Program-made: the position numbers and the translations under genes
Shown: in pieces, positions 44,894 to 55,200 of the stretch
Layout of the letters: the number at the start of each line of letters is the position of its first letter
Numbering within the stretch: position 1 is the stretch's first letter
From: a virus
DNA: 64,000 nucleotides
Virus record (IMG/VR): IMGVR_UViG_3300013004_000043
Coordinates: 1-64,000 of that record
Strand: one strand, 5' to 3'
The notes under the pieces: generated by a model
Database searches by the model: none
What the model was told of the DNA's origin: nothing
What the model saw: the letters and a program-made list of their open reading frames with translations, nothing else

Positions 44894-45338
44894 TGAGGTC
44901 TACTCCGCAATCTTCTACTGTAAGGGCCATGTCAATGAAAAGAAATCGATCCCATTCTACGGCGTGCCCTGTGCTCGGGTCGAGAAACATGTGATGGCTT
45001 TTGTCGTTGCCAAAGCCGTGCAAATACTGGTACGGCGAGAAGTCAAGCAAAGGACTATGTGAATCAACAGGCATGTTGGACATTTTTTGCAAAACCTCTG
45101 TCATTTGTTCTAGCGTACCTTCGGCATTTAAAAACTCAGCTACAGCCGCCGCGAAGTGGTTTAGCCGTTCTAGATGGCTTGCTGCGAAAGGTCCGCAGTC
45201 CGGGTAGTCGGCTAAGGAGGCCAATACCGTATCAAAAACAATCTCACCACGGTATGTCAGATCAAAAACAAGCAAGTCGTCGGTAATATACGCGTTAAAC
45301 CCGTCACCGGGTTCCATGTCTTTAAAATCAAATTTCAT
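44799..45338 (-). CDS. Unrecognised acidic protein (179 aa)
   Basis: An acidic protein with alternating strands and helices: AYITDDLLVFDLTYRGEIVFD, FAAAVAEFLNAEGTLEQMTE, HMFLDPSTGHAVEWDRFLFIDMAL. GGAAGC precedes the ATG. The 3' end overlaps the next gene by 95 nt in another frame. The overlap codes NTVDIDSQDPGQTGQTNF. Unknown function. Confidence 0.75.
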   Translation of the reverse strand: MKFDFKDMEPGDGFNAYITDDLLVFDLTYRGEIVFDTVLASLADYPDCGPFAASHLERLNHFAAAVAEFLNAEGTLEQMTEVLQKMSNMPVDSHSPLLDFSPYQYLHGFGNDKSHHMFLDPSTGHAVEWDRFLFIDMALTVEDCGVDLNGATGNTVDIDSQDPGQTGQTNFRIDVLPGT

Positions 45339-45339
45339 G

Positions 45340-46146
45340 TTAGCTTCCGTAAAAAGTTACTTGCGTTTCGAAATTCTGGTGCGTTGTCGATGGAAATGGT
45401 TCTCCATCTGAAAAAACATAACGCTCACCAGTTACACCTATACCTCGTCTACCTGATCTGCCGCCCACGTTGATATGCACACCTTTCTTAGTGTCTAGTG
45501 CATCCTTGAAGCAGGCTTCGCAATGACACAAAGCCACGCTCTCAGGTGCTCGACCTAGTCTCGCGTTCTGCTGTCGAGCTAGCTCTCCTAAAATAGAATC
45601 TCCCCCATTGTGATGCAATTCTGGAAAAGGGTAGTCCCATCTCGTTAAAAAGAAAGCATTGCCCACCCACCAACCACCAGTAACAAACTTGTAAAGGTGG
45701 TTAGAGGTTACAGGTTTACCCGTGTACCAGGGTTGGTGCGGTATAGCTGCATACTGCTTACCACGCTGACGTATCCGGTGAACACAACCGTAGATATCGT
45801 ACAGTCTAGTTGCGTCCTTTACTTGTCGCCACCAGGCATCGTCTACGTTCAACAGATAACTGTCGTCATCAAACCACATTACTTCCTTGGTTTTCAGATT
45901 TTTAAACATTTGACGCATAAGTGGGTATTTGCCGACATTTTCGTTGTTAACGGGCTGGTACAACGAAACTTTAGTACGTTTGGACTTTGTCGCAGCCCAA
46001 TTGCGAACAAAAGACGCAGTATCATTTGATACTTCGTTAAGCCCGACTCGTATTTCTAAAACAAAACGCGTGCCAGAGATAGACTCCAGCACGCGTTTTG
46101 CAAGCTCAGGATAGTTGCCGTAAAGCAACACACAAACAGTGAACAT
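45340..46146 (-). CDS. GT2-type glycosyltransferase (268 aa)
   Basis: GT-A glycosyltransferase: FTVCVLLYGNYPELAKRVLESI at the first strand and helix, IRVGLNEVSNDT, then the metal-binding VMWFDDDSYLLN (DxD near residue 93), and FVTGGWWVGNAFFLTRWDYPFPE with an HNGGDSILGELARQ acceptor-side motif (near 177). It lies far from the other sugar genes, among nucleases. Phage GT2 enzymes can modify DNA bases or receptors; with a DNA metabolism context a role on modified DNA is possible, but not shown. Confidence 0.85.
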   Translation of the reverse strand: MFTVCVLLYGNYPELAKRVLESISGTRFVLEIRVGLNEVSNDTASFVRNWAATKSKRTKVSLYQPVNNENVGKYPLMRQMFKNLKTKEVMWFDDDSYLLNVDDAWWRQVKDATRLYDIYGCVHRIRQRGKQYAAIPHQPWYTGKPVTSNHLYKFVTGGWWVGNAFFLTRWDYPFPELHHNGGDSILGELARQQNARLGRAPESVALCHCEACFKDALDTKKGVHINVGGRSGRRGIGVTGERYVFSDGEPFPSTTHQNFETQVTFYGS

Positions 46147-46148
46147 CG

Positions 46149-46940
46149 TTAGCCTTTCGCTTTTTTAGCCGCCGTTGCAACCGGTTCGGCTTTCTTAGGT
46201 GCTCGAGACCGAGCTTTCTTCAACTTGTCTCGTGTCTCAAGTAGCGTTTTTTCGGTTTCCGAAATTCTGGCCAGTGCATTGTCTAAGTTTTCAACAAACT
46301 CAGCATCAAAATTACCGTCTTCGATTTCGTCGACCGCAGCAACAAATGGACTAAGCATTTCTTGCAAGTAGTTATCAGTTTGCTGTGTGCTGTTGATTAA
46401 CTTCTGCAACATGGCGTTAGGTGACTTTGGAATGCCTGGCTTTCGCCCGCCATTTCGTTTAATCTCTGCGTCACCTTTGCTAGAAATCTCAACACCTAAC
46501 TCACGAGCTGACATCGCTTCCTTACGAATTTTAACCAACAACGCCTCTCGTTTAGCTTCATTTGAAATCTTTTGCAACTGATGAAAGTGCGAAAAACTAA
46601 GCAACCTTCCGTCGCTCATAGGTTGCTCAACCTGCTGCACCAAGTACTCTCTTCGAAACGCCAAAGCAACGTTTCGATAATCTGTCAACTGCGTCAAGCT
46701 GAAACCATCTTTACCCAGATAGTTTGCGAGCTTATTCATTTCAGCTCGCTTGGCCGCATCATTTAGGCCTTCTGACTTGTACAAAATGTCAATCGAGCTG
46801 CCAATATCGTGATATAGCAAAACGCCGACCTTACCTGCCGCAAGAATCTTCTGCTCGATCTTCGATGCAATTTCCTTTGTGACATCGTTCATCGAATCTA
46901 GCAATTCTTGTTTCTTCTTAGAAACGATCAAAGCACTCAT
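46149..46940 (-). CDS. Helical protein resembling DUF1016 N-terminal domain (263 aa)
   Basis: The middle (VGVLLYHDIGSSIDILYKSE, LANYLGKDGFSLTQLTDYRNVALAF, LLSFSHFHQLQKISNEAKREALL, ARELGVEI) follows the order of the helical DUF1016_N domain known from YhcG-like proteins and some plasmid/phage regulators. The nuclease domain of YhcG is absent. The C-terminus is a basic low-complexity tail (KARSRAPKKAEPV...KAKG), suggesting nucleic acid binding. AAGGAG precedes the ATG. Confidence 0.65.
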   Translation of the reverse strand: MSALIVSKKKQELLDSMNDVTKEIASKIEQKILAAGKVGVLLYHDIGSSIDILYKSEGLNDAAKRAEMNKLANYLGKDGFSLTQLTDYRNVALAFRREYLVQQVEQPMSDGRLLSFSHFHQLQKISNEAKREALLVKIRKEAMSARELGVEISSKGDAEIKRNGGRKPGIPKSPNAMLQKLINSTQQTDNYLQEMLSPFVAAVDEIEDGNFDAEFVENLDNALARISETEKTLLETRDKLKKARSRAPKKAEPVATAAKKAKG

Positions 46941-47470
46941 GTGTTACTCCTTAGGTGATTCAAAAAACCAGTAAAAGACTGAACAACCATAGTACTGCCA
47001 TCCTCAGCCTTGTAAAGATGGCAACCAGAGCCAGACGGAACAAATTTGTCTGGATCCCCATTATGCAGAATCAAACCCTGCTGAAAACCCTTCCTTGGAA
47101 AAACCATACCTACGGGCTTTTTACCTGAAAAAGACTTGTGCTTCTCCAGGTACTTTTTTACCAGCGGTAAAACGGTAAAAGATTTAAACCACATAGGATG
47201 CACCGAGCGGTTATCCCGGTGAATTGGCGGCTGCCCTTTAAACGTGTCAGCAAAAAGCACAAATGGAAAATCGTTACACACTTGATTGAAATCATCAAAC
47301 GTGTAAGTGCTAGTTGCAGCAATTTGTTTCAGCTCTGAAAGCAGCGTTTTGTAACCTGTGACCTGTATAAGGTGCATAATCCTAGCGTGTTCCCATGCAG
47401 CACTAGTGACCGAATGAGCATCGATGCTCTGAAACTTGGCCAGCAACGGGTTGTTTGGATTGCCTTCCAT
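46937..47470 (-). CDS. Unrecognised protein (177 aa)
   Basis: A soluble alpha/beta protein (VTSAAWEHARIMHLIQVTGYKTL, FPFVLFADTFKGQPPIHRD, FSGKKPVGMVFPRKGFQQGLIL, MVVQSFTGFLNHL). It starts inside the stop of the recombinase gene (TAATG), so it is probably made with it. No motif recognised; a recombination accessory role would be a guess. Confidence 0.7.
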   Translation of the reverse strand: MEGNPNNPLLAKFQSIDAHSVTSAAWEHARIMHLIQVTGYKTLLSELKQIAATSTYTFDDFNQVCNDFPFVLFADTFKGQPPIHRDNRSVHPMWFKSFTVLPLVKKYLEKHKSFSGKKPVGMVFPRKGFQQGLILHNGDPDKFVPSGSGCHLYKAEDGSTMVVQSFTGFLNHLRSNT

Positions 47471-48966
47471 TACTCGGCCTCAGCTCTGTAGTCGTTGTGG
47501 ATATCTGCAAGCGACAGACCGTTGATTAGCTTTGGTCTAGCCTTGATGTCTAAAGCCTCACGAATTTTACTACAAATCTCAGGATTAGAGTGGATCATCT
47601 GCCCTACTTCTTGCCAGGGTAGGTACTCCTCTTTACCCATACCGAGTGCAACCATGTTTGCTAGGCATTCAACGTCAGCCGCAGGCGACTTCACCTTGAT
47701 GTCTAAACCCATCGCCTTGAGTCTATTCTTAGCAATACCCTCGGCTTCGTGTAACAGACTGCAAATCGACCAATCCCAATCCCAGGTTACCTGCTGTATA
47801 AACTGACCCGTAGTCGGATCTTGTTCATGCCACCAAAGAAACCTGGTTTTAATCCAACGGTGTGTCGGACCAAAAGAATTTTTCGAACAGGCTATCTTTA
47901 CGCCGATACCTTCAAATTGTGAATTCTTAAACTTGCTCCGCCACACAGACAAGTTAAGCCCGATAGACTCGCGGAAGTTTACGTTCTCGCCGCCTAGCGT
48001 GTAACTATGCTCAATACCTCTATCGTCCTTTTTAGTCTTGAGGTGGTTCACAACCAAGATCATGAAAGGAAAGTTGGTCAATTGAGGAATAATCGCATTC
48101 AGGTAGTTTTTGTTTTTCAACGCATCAATCGGGTGAGCTCGGTCGGCGTGACCTTCTTGAACTACTTTGTCTTGCAACTCTTGCGATAGACCAGCTGCTA
48201 GTGAATCCAATCCAATAGCCACTGGAATTGTTGGGCCAGGCCCAGGCTCTCGCTTAGTGCCAGTAAGAACACGTTTTACTTCTGCCACATAATGCGTAAA
48301 CATCTCCTGCCACTCTTCGGTAGAGTTACAGCGGTTGGAGACGAACGGTACAACATCGTGTGGCGATCGCATGATGCGGCAAGCAAAATCCGCGTCAAAC
48401 TTGTGCTCCGCGTCAATGTGAAAAGGCAAACCGTTGAGCTCGTAGACCCATCTAAAAAACTCAAACAGAAGCGAAGATTTACACGACCCCCAGCTACCCG
48501 CAAGCATGATGAGCGCAAACGGTAGGACATCGTTTGCAAGCACATACTCAATCGGTAAAGACGGAGTAGGAATACCTACGCAAAGCTGATCCAATTCCTT
48601 TCTACTGCCAAAAACCTTAGTTGCCCCAAATTTCTCTTTTGCTACCGCGGTAAACGCTTTCATCAACCCGTTACGCGCATTACTCCGATTATTACCAGAC
48701 CACTGAGCATCAAGAGACGCCTTACCTGCCTTGGTAAGCTTTCTTGGGTCGTGGAAAATAGCAAGCTTATCTGCAGGTTCGTTCGATTCCTCTTTAGCAG
48801 GCTTGCTTGATTTTTTAATTCCGCTTTTAGCGTCTTTCTTTTTACTATCAGCCGCAATAGATTCCGGCTTTTGCGTTTTAGCCGTGTTTTCCGGTTTCAC
48901 CGGTTGTGACGGCAGCTCTAACGAAGAATCTGCAATAAACTCATCGTAATCAGAATTTTCAGACAT
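47470..48966 (-). CDS. RecA/UvsX-like recombinase (498 aa)
   Basis: RecA-fold ATPase expected to assist strand exchange and replication-coupled repair. The first 100 residues are a charged disordered extension. The core begins near residue 130 (PIEYVLANDVLPFALIMLAG), with P-loop GSWGSCKSS (157-165), FHIDAEHKFDADFA (the RecA DAE/D segment), Walker B-like VAIGLDSLAAG, and MILVVNHLKTKKDDRG in the position of the RecA Q loop. The P-loop has Cys162 where the family has Gly before the catalytic Lys163. The C-terminal part is an extra domain of about 120 residues. GGAG precedes the ATG. A terminator just upstream separates it from the acidic-tail gene. Confidence 0.85.
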   Translation of the reverse strand: MSENSDYDEFIADSSLELPSQPVKPENTAKTQKPESIAADSKKKDAKSGIKKSSKPAKEESNEPADKLAIFHDPRKLTKAGKASLDAQWSGNNRSNARNGLMKAFTAVAKEKFGATKVFGSRKELDQLCVGIPTPSLPIEYVLANDVLPFALIMLAGSWGSCKSSLLFEFFRWVYELNGLPFHIDAEHKFDADFACRIMRSPHDVVPFVSNRCNSTEEWQEMFTHYVAEVKRVLTGTKREPGPGPTIPVAIGLDSLAAGLSQELQDKVVQEGHADRAHPIDALKNKNYLNAIIPQLTNFPFMILVVNHLKTKKDDRGIEHSYTLGGENVNFRESIGLNLSVWRSKFKNSQFEGIGVKIACSKNSFGPTHRWIKTRFLWWHEQDPTTGQFIQQVTWDWDWSICSLLHEAEGIAKNRLKAMGLDIKVKSPAADVECLANMVALGMGKEEYLPWQEVGQMIHSNPEICSKIREALDIKARPKLINGLSLADIHNDYRAEAE

Positions 48967-48975
48967 GACGACTCC

Positions 48976-49005
48976 AAAAAGCGTAGCCGGGTTATCCGGC
49001 TACGC
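48976..49005 (-). terminator. Intrinsic terminator
   Basis: A 10-bp stem GCGTAGCCGG/CCGGCTACGC (48981-48990 with 48996-49005) with loop GTTAT is followed on the minus strand by TTTTT. It ends the transcript of the gene at 49026-50837. The T run overlaps the region of the recombinase ribosome site, so the recombinase is read by readthrough or from an unseen promoter. Confidence 0.88.
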
Positions 49006-49025
49006 GTGAACAAAAACTAAACACA

Positions 49026-50837
49026 TTACTTCTTAGGCTTGGAATTTCTAGCCGCAGAACGACCAATAGCCTTAGCGGTTTCAAGACTTTTTGTAGTGCT
49101 AGCTACAAAAGGGTCCGCATCTTCTGCTTCGTCAACCTCAGGCTGCGGGTCGAAGTCAGCCGAAACTTCGTCTTCAAACGATTCAACCTGTTCAAATTGT
49201 TGTACAACGCCGGAGTCGCTTTCGGCATCGTCAGACTCAGCTTCGATTTCACCTTCAGAGTCAAACTCTTCAAAATCCTGCATCAGTTCTTCGGCGTTTG
49301 GCTTAGTTACTTTTGTTGTCGAAGCTTTGGTAGCCTTAGTTTCAATCGCAGGAGCCGGATAGTCTTCACCGGGCTCGTCTGAAGCTGAATCGAAATCGTC
49401 CATCAAACTTTCAGCAAATGCCGCTGCAGGTGCCGGTTTGTTTGCTTTGGTTGAAGTAACCTTGGTAACAGGCGTTTCCTCTTCTTGTTCTTCTTCAGGT
49501 TCAGGCGTGTACTCTGGGATTCGAACTTGTGTTCGATTTCTGAGAACGGCTTTAACCGAGTCAAATTCAAGATAATCGGTGTTACTCATCCAGCAGAGTT
49601 CTACAAGCTTAGGTACAAACTTAAACGCAGTTGCAATCCAAACGCAACGCTCTTCAATTGAAGGCTCATAAAGCAAAAACGAATCTGGGCCGTCTTCGTC
49701 TGAGTCTTTCCAGAAAAACAAATGCTTTGAAGTGATATTGTTTACCTGTTCTTGTGTGAAACCCGGTTTAATCAGACCGTTAGGCCCGACAATTCCAGAG
49801 GACACAGCTGCTTCGTAAAGCGTTACTTGCTCACCGCCTTTGGTGTTCTTGCTTTTCGATGCGGTTTCCGCTGCGTTAAACACGTAAGTTGTGTTTTTCA
49901 GCATCTGCTTGTGGATGGGATCGTTCGGATCAAATGTAAACACATCGGGATTGAAAATATGGAAAAAGCATCCACCGTTAACAATACGCTTTTGTGCGTC
50001 AAATTTACCGCAAGGATCGCCGTATTTGTACATGCACGACGGGTCTACATCAGGGTCCCCCTCGTAGGTCTCCTTGGTTCGAGACATAAGCTCAAGAAGC
50101 TTACGTCCGGTGCTGACCGACAACGTAAACAGCGGAAGCGGATCTTCTGCTGCCTCACCTAAAGGAATGCCATTACGCTCAGCCTCCTTGTCGACTCGCT
50201 TCCCGTTCTTTTCGTAACTCAAATCTTCTCGAACTAGGTCAAGCTTAGGTCCATTGTTGTAAATCGAACCCACGCCAAAATAGATCTGCTTCCACGGCTG
50301 GATAGCCTTGTCCATTTTACTCGCGAGAAGCGAATTCCAATCAGAATCCCATTTTCGATTCGCCGTAAACCTACCGCTTTCGTGCGCGTCTTTGGCAACT
50401 TTACAGAACTTAACGTAAGGTTCTTCCCAAAAGTTAATGCCGTCAACAACGCGTTCCTTGCTGCGTGCAATAATGTAACTAACAGGATTACATTCTTTGG
50501 CATCATGGCCAATAATCTTATCGGTATTTTGGTTGATGCCAGCGTAGTTGCAAACATACACCGGCTCAGAAATCGAAACACCTTCCAGACCAGCTACGTC
50601 GTACTGCGAAGTACGACCGTTTAGAAGCTCGGTCGGGTTTTCTGGATTGAGCATGTTCCAGATACGAATAGACATCGTACCACCCTTCTTGTAGCAGTCG
50701 GGGGTTACAAGCCGCACTTTCTTGGCGTCCTTGTTGATGAAATGGTTGTTTCTAGGGCTCAACCTTGGCCCGTCGTCCGTAGGCAGCAAACTTCTTTGAG
50801 TAGTACTTTTTGCACGCGGTCGCAATCGGTTATTCAT
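49026..50837 (-). CDS. Acidic-tailed protein, possible ssDNA-binding protein (603 aa)
   Basis: No certain family. The first 440 residues are a folded, aromatic-rich region (MSIRIWNMLNPENPTELLNG, VYVCNYAGINQNTDKIIGHD, CFFHIFNPDVFTFD, FFWKDSDEDGPDSFLLYEP). Residues 440-570 are a long acidic low-complexity tract with repeats of DDFDSASDE and QDFEEFDSEGE type, and the end is basic (SAARNSKPKK). Single-stranded DNA-binding proteins of phages combine a folded core with an acidic tail, and the gene sits between thymidylate kinase and the recombinase. That is the basis for the suggestion. GGAG precedes the ATG at 50837. It has its own terminator, fitting high expression. Confidence 0.55.
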   Translation of the reverse strand: MNNRLRPRAKSTTQRSLLPTDDGPRLSPRNNHFINKDAKKVRLVTPDCYKKGGTMSIRIWNMLNPENPTELLNGRTSQYDVAGLEGVSISEPVYVCNYAGINQNTDKIIGHDAKECNPVSYIIARSKERVVDGINFWEEPYVKFCKVAKDAHESGRFTANRKWDSDWNSLLASKMDKAIQPWKQIYFGVGSIYNNGPKLDLVREDLSYEKNGKRVDKEAERNGIPLGEAAEDPLPLFTLSVSTGRKLLELMSRTKETYEGDPDVDPSCMYKYGDPCGKFDAQKRIVNGGCFFHIFNPDVFTFDPNDPIHKQMLKNTTYVFNAAETASKSKNTKGGEQVTLYEAAVSSGIVGPNGLIKPGFTQEQVNNITSKHLFFWKDSDEDGPDSFLLYEPSIEERCVWIATAFKFVPKLVELCWMSNTDYLEFDSVKAVLRNRTQVRIPEYTPEPEEEQEEETPVTKVTSTKANKPAPAAAFAESLMDDFDSASDEPGEDYPAPAIETKATKASTTKVTKPNAEELMQDFEEFDSEGEIEAESDDAESDSGVVQQFEQVESFEDEVSADFDPQPEVDEAEDADPFVASTTKSLETAKAIGRSAARNSKPKK

Positions 50838-50839
50838 TC

Positions 50840-51514
50840 TTAACTCCAAGTCTTAAAACAATTAAATGAAACAATCTCTGACACAATATCAGAAAAACTC
50901 TTTAAACCATCTTCTGTTGCATTGTCTGTGCAATCTACCCGAATAAAACCAGCCGCAGGGTGTAGCCGTTTCATTTCTGAGTAGATGCGTGAAGCATTAT
51001 GCAACAATTCGCGTTTGCTTTCAAGTAGGTCTAGCGTTTTTTTCGTGTATTGCCTTTCTGCTTTTTTGGCAATGTTTACTATCGCTAAATCTACAGGCAT
51101 ATGCAGGAAAACGATGCAGTCTGGTTTTGGTAATCCCATCTGACCGTACTCAAGATTGCAAATCAGCTCAATTATCCCTTCCTCTCGCTCCCTTTCTACC
51201 GCAGCGGCGGCGTAAGCCAAATTACTAGGCACGTAACGATCACAAAAAACAATGTCGTTTTCTTCCAGTGCTTGTTTCAAATCCGGTTTAAAACCAAATC
51301 GTTCCATGGCAAAAAGACTGGCCTGTACCTCTATTGGAAACACGCCAAACTCGCCGTTTAGATATCTGCCAATGATATCGCTCCAGGCGTTGTGTCCGTA
51401 AGCAGGAAACGAAAAAAGCTTTGTCGTTGCCCCTGCCTTTTCAAAATGCTCTCGTAGCAATTTTGTAACGGTACCTTTACCGGAACCGTCTATACCTTCG
51501 ACGCAAATAAGCAC
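50840..51514 (-). CDS. tmk: Thymidylate kinase (224 aa)
   Basis: Phosphorylates dTMP to dTDP with ATP for phage DNA synthesis. The P-loop EGIDGSGKGT lies at the N-terminus (residues 6-15), followed by the DRYVPSNLAYAAA substrate motif (DR-Y near 95), PDCIVFLHMPVDLA and a lid-like AERQYTKKTLD segment. Length is normal. A GTG start (MLICVEGIDG) with GGAGAAAGTAATC upstream is chosen over a TTG five codons earlier. It is clustered with polymerase and primase. Confidence 0.93.
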   Translation of the reverse strand: MLICVEGIDGSGKGTVTKLLREHFEKAGATTKLFSFPAYGHNAWSDIIGRYLNGEFGVFPIEVQASLFAMERFGFKPDLKQALEENDIVFCDRYVPSNLAYAAAAVEREREEGIIELICNLEYGQMGLPKPDCIVFLHMPVDLAIVNIAKKAERQYTKKTLDLLESKRELLHNASRIYSEMKRLHPAAGFIRVDCTDNATEDGLKSFSDIVSEIVSFNCFKTWS

Positions 51515-51564
51515 GATTACTTTCTCCAAGGTTTCTTGTCGATCTCACCAAATTGACTAACAAA

Positions 51565-52233
51565 CTAAACGACTTCAATCAGCCGCTGCAGCGTTCCGCA
51601 AGGGTCAAGCGGACGCCAATCAGGCTTACGGCTAGAACCCGTAGTGTACATAACATTACCCGCAGTAGTAGCGACACAGCGTGCCCGGTCACGACTGACA
51701 TTATGCTTATCACTACGAGCAGCAATAGACGCATTATCTGCAGCTCTGGCTGCAGCTGTAGCCGCAAACCAAGCCCCGGTAACAGTAGAACTCGAAACAG
51801 ACGCTGCCCTAGCCGCCGCAATGGCAGCATCTGCATTTTTTTCGTTAAGCATCACCCGCCACGGACCGCCGAAACAAAAAATGTCAGCTTCAGACTGAGC
51901 ACGAGGAAGAACCGAGTTCCACATCCAATCTAAAAGCAACTCCAACCGTTCTTTTTCTTTTTTTCGACCTGTGCCAGCCGCTAGAGGAAGCAAAGACTTC
52001 CATTGGCGGCTGTTTCGAATATATGCAGGTATCGCGTCTTGAATCGAAATAATCCAATGACCTATTACCTCGCTCATACAGGCTGGAATGCCATCGTGCA
52101 ATTCACCGGTCAAAGCTAGATTTATCGCCGCAATCGAGCACGCCGATTCATACGATCCAAGTCCCGCGCAAAGCTCCATGCCTTGTACCTTATTTTCAAT
52201 CGCCTTAAATTGGTCCTGTGTTAAATTTTTCAT
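51565..52233 (-). CDS. Conserved unrecognised protein (222 aa)
   Basis: The sequence has a pattern I have seen in uncharacterised phage and bacterial proteins: LCAGLGSYESACSIAAINLALTGELHDGIPACMSEVIGHWII, then QDAIPAYIRNSRQWKSLLPLAAGTGR, LDWMWNSVLPRAQSEAD and an Ala-rich C-terminal helix region with AWFAATAAARAADNASIAA. Function unknown. The start shares ATGA with the polymerase stop (AAAAAATGA). Confidence 0.75.
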   Translation of the reverse strand: MKNLTQDQFKAIENKVQGMELCAGLGSYESACSIAAINLALTGELHDGIPACMSEVIGHWIISIQDAIPAYIRNSRQWKSLLPLAAGTGRKKEKERLELLLDWMWNSVLPRAQSEADIFCFGGPWRVMLNEKNADAAIAAARAASVSSSTVTGAWFAATAAARAADNASIAARSDKHNVSRDRARCVATTAGNVMYTTGSSRKPDWRPLDPCGTLQRLIEVV

Positions 52234-55200
52234 TTTTTTCGCCTTTGTTCGTAAGGTGGTGGTGGGGTCATATCACGTTTAAGTCTGGGTTTTGTGTTAA
52301 AAACCACGGACCTGTCGTCACCAGCTTTAGCCGGTTCACTGTAATGAAAAACGCAGCCTTCGACAATGCCCTGGCCCAACGGTAAACCGTATTTTTTTGC
52401 TTCAGTATCCGTTACTTTCTCGCCCCAGTGCGTCATGACCTCACCTTCAATTCCAAGATAATAGGGTCCTGAACCTGTGGGCTCACCCTCCCTGTCGCCG
52501 GAAATGTAAGTTGGATAAATCGGAACTGATTTTCGCATGTAAGTCGGCAGCACGTACTCGCAAACATGTTTGACATATTTGTACGGCACCTCAAGCAAGA
52601 TCGCATCGTGAACCTGCAGCAAAAGCCTGAACATATCGTGTCCTTGTTTTCGCTGCTTGTCGCGATAATCCATGATGTAGCCTAGCGCTCGGCTTACTAC
52701 GGAAGCAATCATGCTTTGGATTGGAAAGTTCATGGCTTGTCGTTCAAACTCAGCTGCAAGATCACTTGCACCCGAGCTGTCTGGAAACCGTCTAAACCGT
52801 CCAAAGCAATTGCAAAGATATCGTGGCACTTCAACTGGTTGTTGATTTTCATCCAGGTAATAGCCGCGAGCTCTTTCCTTGCAACCTTCAAAAAACGGAA
52901 CAAGGGCTGGGTACGTGTTGAAGATAGTTTTAATTACGGCTTTAGCTTCATCTACCGTAATGTCAATACCTTCCTCTTTTGCGGCGATCGAGATAGCCTT
53001 GGCTCCTCGCCCGTAAGCAATACCGAAAATAACAGACTTGGCTACAATGCGTAGGTGTGTTTTTTCAATGGACTTAAGCCCTGTTTTAGTGGGGGCACAC
53101 TTCAGCCTAAACGCATTAACAGCTACATTTGAATGTATGTCGTAAAAATCAGGATGATTCTCTGGTAGCTGATTACGCTTAGCATGGTCAATCATGTTAA
53201 CATCGCCAGCCATGACCGCCATTCCAAAAAGTTCAGCGCCGACATAGTCCGCCTCAACAAGCACATAACCTGGCGAGGCTTTCAACAAGCTTCTTAGTTT
53301 GTATTTGTACCTAGATTTAAGCAGCCGTTTGAAGTCGTCGTCGCGTTTTTTGGATATATTTTGAAGATTAGGCCTGGCACTTGACCATCGACCTGTTTCC
53401 TTAGTTTGATATATGTGCGTTCGTACTTTTCCGTCCGAGCAACAAGCCGCGGCTAGCCCTTTATCGTACTCCATGTTGCCGTCGTCGTCGTAACAAACTT
53501 CTTTAGTGTCCTCATCGATTGAGGGTGGCCGTAAAACCGTTTTTAACGCTTGATCCAGGAAACGATAATCTCGGATCAATCTAAGCAACGCTTGCTTATT
53601 TTCGTCCTTTATCTCCTGTGCAAGGATAGGAAGAATCTTATTGCTGGTAGACGGATTATGTTGGCTTTCGACTCCTTTTTGTCTGATCTCCTCCCATGGT
53701 TTAGGCGGTTTGCTTGTGTCGTAAAGCGGCATCAAATTCAACGATTTGGCGTCCGCAGGTCTAACCCTAACCGGTGCTCCAGTTTCTTTGTCTCGTTTGC
53801 CGTTTAGTTGGTGCCCAAACAAAGCTTCTCGAAGATGAACAAGAGACCTGATATTAAAATCAGGCCAGTTAAAACTCTTTCGAATCTTTGCTTCGATTTC
53901 GTTTCTACCGTCTACAAATTGCACCGTCAAAAAGTCGACTCTGGCTTTATCGAGTGTTATGCCGTTTCGGTGAATATCCAAAACAGCAGGCGTGGCTATT
54001 TGAGATTCCCAGAAAGCTTCACGGCAGCAGTTACCGTCGTAGTCGCTATCAAGCATGGGATTGAACTTGTAGTACAGCCTAAGTGTGACGTCCGCGTCCC
54101 ACATGCCATAAGGTAAAAGCGTTTCGTTTGGACATTCGCCGTAACCTTCCAGCTCTTCAGACGACAGCCCGTGCTTTTTACAGTACGTTGTTTTCCACTC
54201 CTGCAACGCCGTATCGTACCTTGGAGCGTTTAAGTAACGAGCTGCGAGCAGCTCAAGCTTGTATTGAGCTGTCTCCTCAATTGCGTGACACATAAGTCCC
54301 GTGTCTGCCCCGCCTTCGTACTTAGTTCGGTACCAAGCAGGAACAGTAGAACCAGGCTCAAAACCGTCAGCAAAATAGGCATTAAATAATGCCTTACTGC
54401 CTTTTGGTAGCTTGTCTAATTGCGGTAGCTCGAGATCGTAAAGCTTACATGAAAAACACTCCTGAATGTCAATACCGTATCCAACTAGCCACTCCAAGTC
54501 AGCGTTAAAGAAATGCCCGACAACCCGCTTTCGTTTAAATTGTAAATCAAGCTTTTGTCCGTCTTCGCGTGTAACTGTTACCTTACCACCTTTGAAAAAA
54601 GTAGTCAGAAGAGCAGCTATCTCTGGATCGTTTAAAACGTCCAGTTCCTCGTTTATCGCACCGCCTGCGTGATGCAGAATAATACCGATAGCTTTTTTAG
54701 GTTTCCAAGCTAGCTGTATAGTTCGCATGTAGGAGCCTTTGTTAACCCCGTGCGAACCGTGCCATTCTGCGTCGACCGCAATAACTTCTTCGATCGAAAT
54801 GTACTCTTTATCTATTTCAGTCAAGTAGTAAATCAGCTCGTCAACTGTACTAACTACATTGTGCTGAACGGTCGTATCGAAGCTTACGTCTTTGCCGCTT
54901 GTGAGATTTACAAACGAAGCAATTCCAGTTTCTAAAGATCTAATTGCAGACTGATCTCTGATAGTTTGCCGTGGATGCACAACAGTCATCACGGCAGCTT
55001 CTGACCAGCTATCCGCTACGCTCTCTTTATCTAACGCTGTGTTGTATTTGTACTTGACGACTTTACCTAGCATTTCGTTGACGCCGTGTCCGTCGCCAAG
55101 AAGAGCCTTACTTGCGTCAGTTCCAAGACAAAGAATAAAATCCGGTCTAACTATTTTGATCTCGTGAGCAAGTAGATAAGCACCGTCTTTTACCCACTGC

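Noticed and set aside
49039-49382. Plus-strand frames opposite the acidic-tail gene
   Set aside because: Open only because the acidic repeats on the other strand avoid stops; Ser/Ala-rich low-complexity translations.
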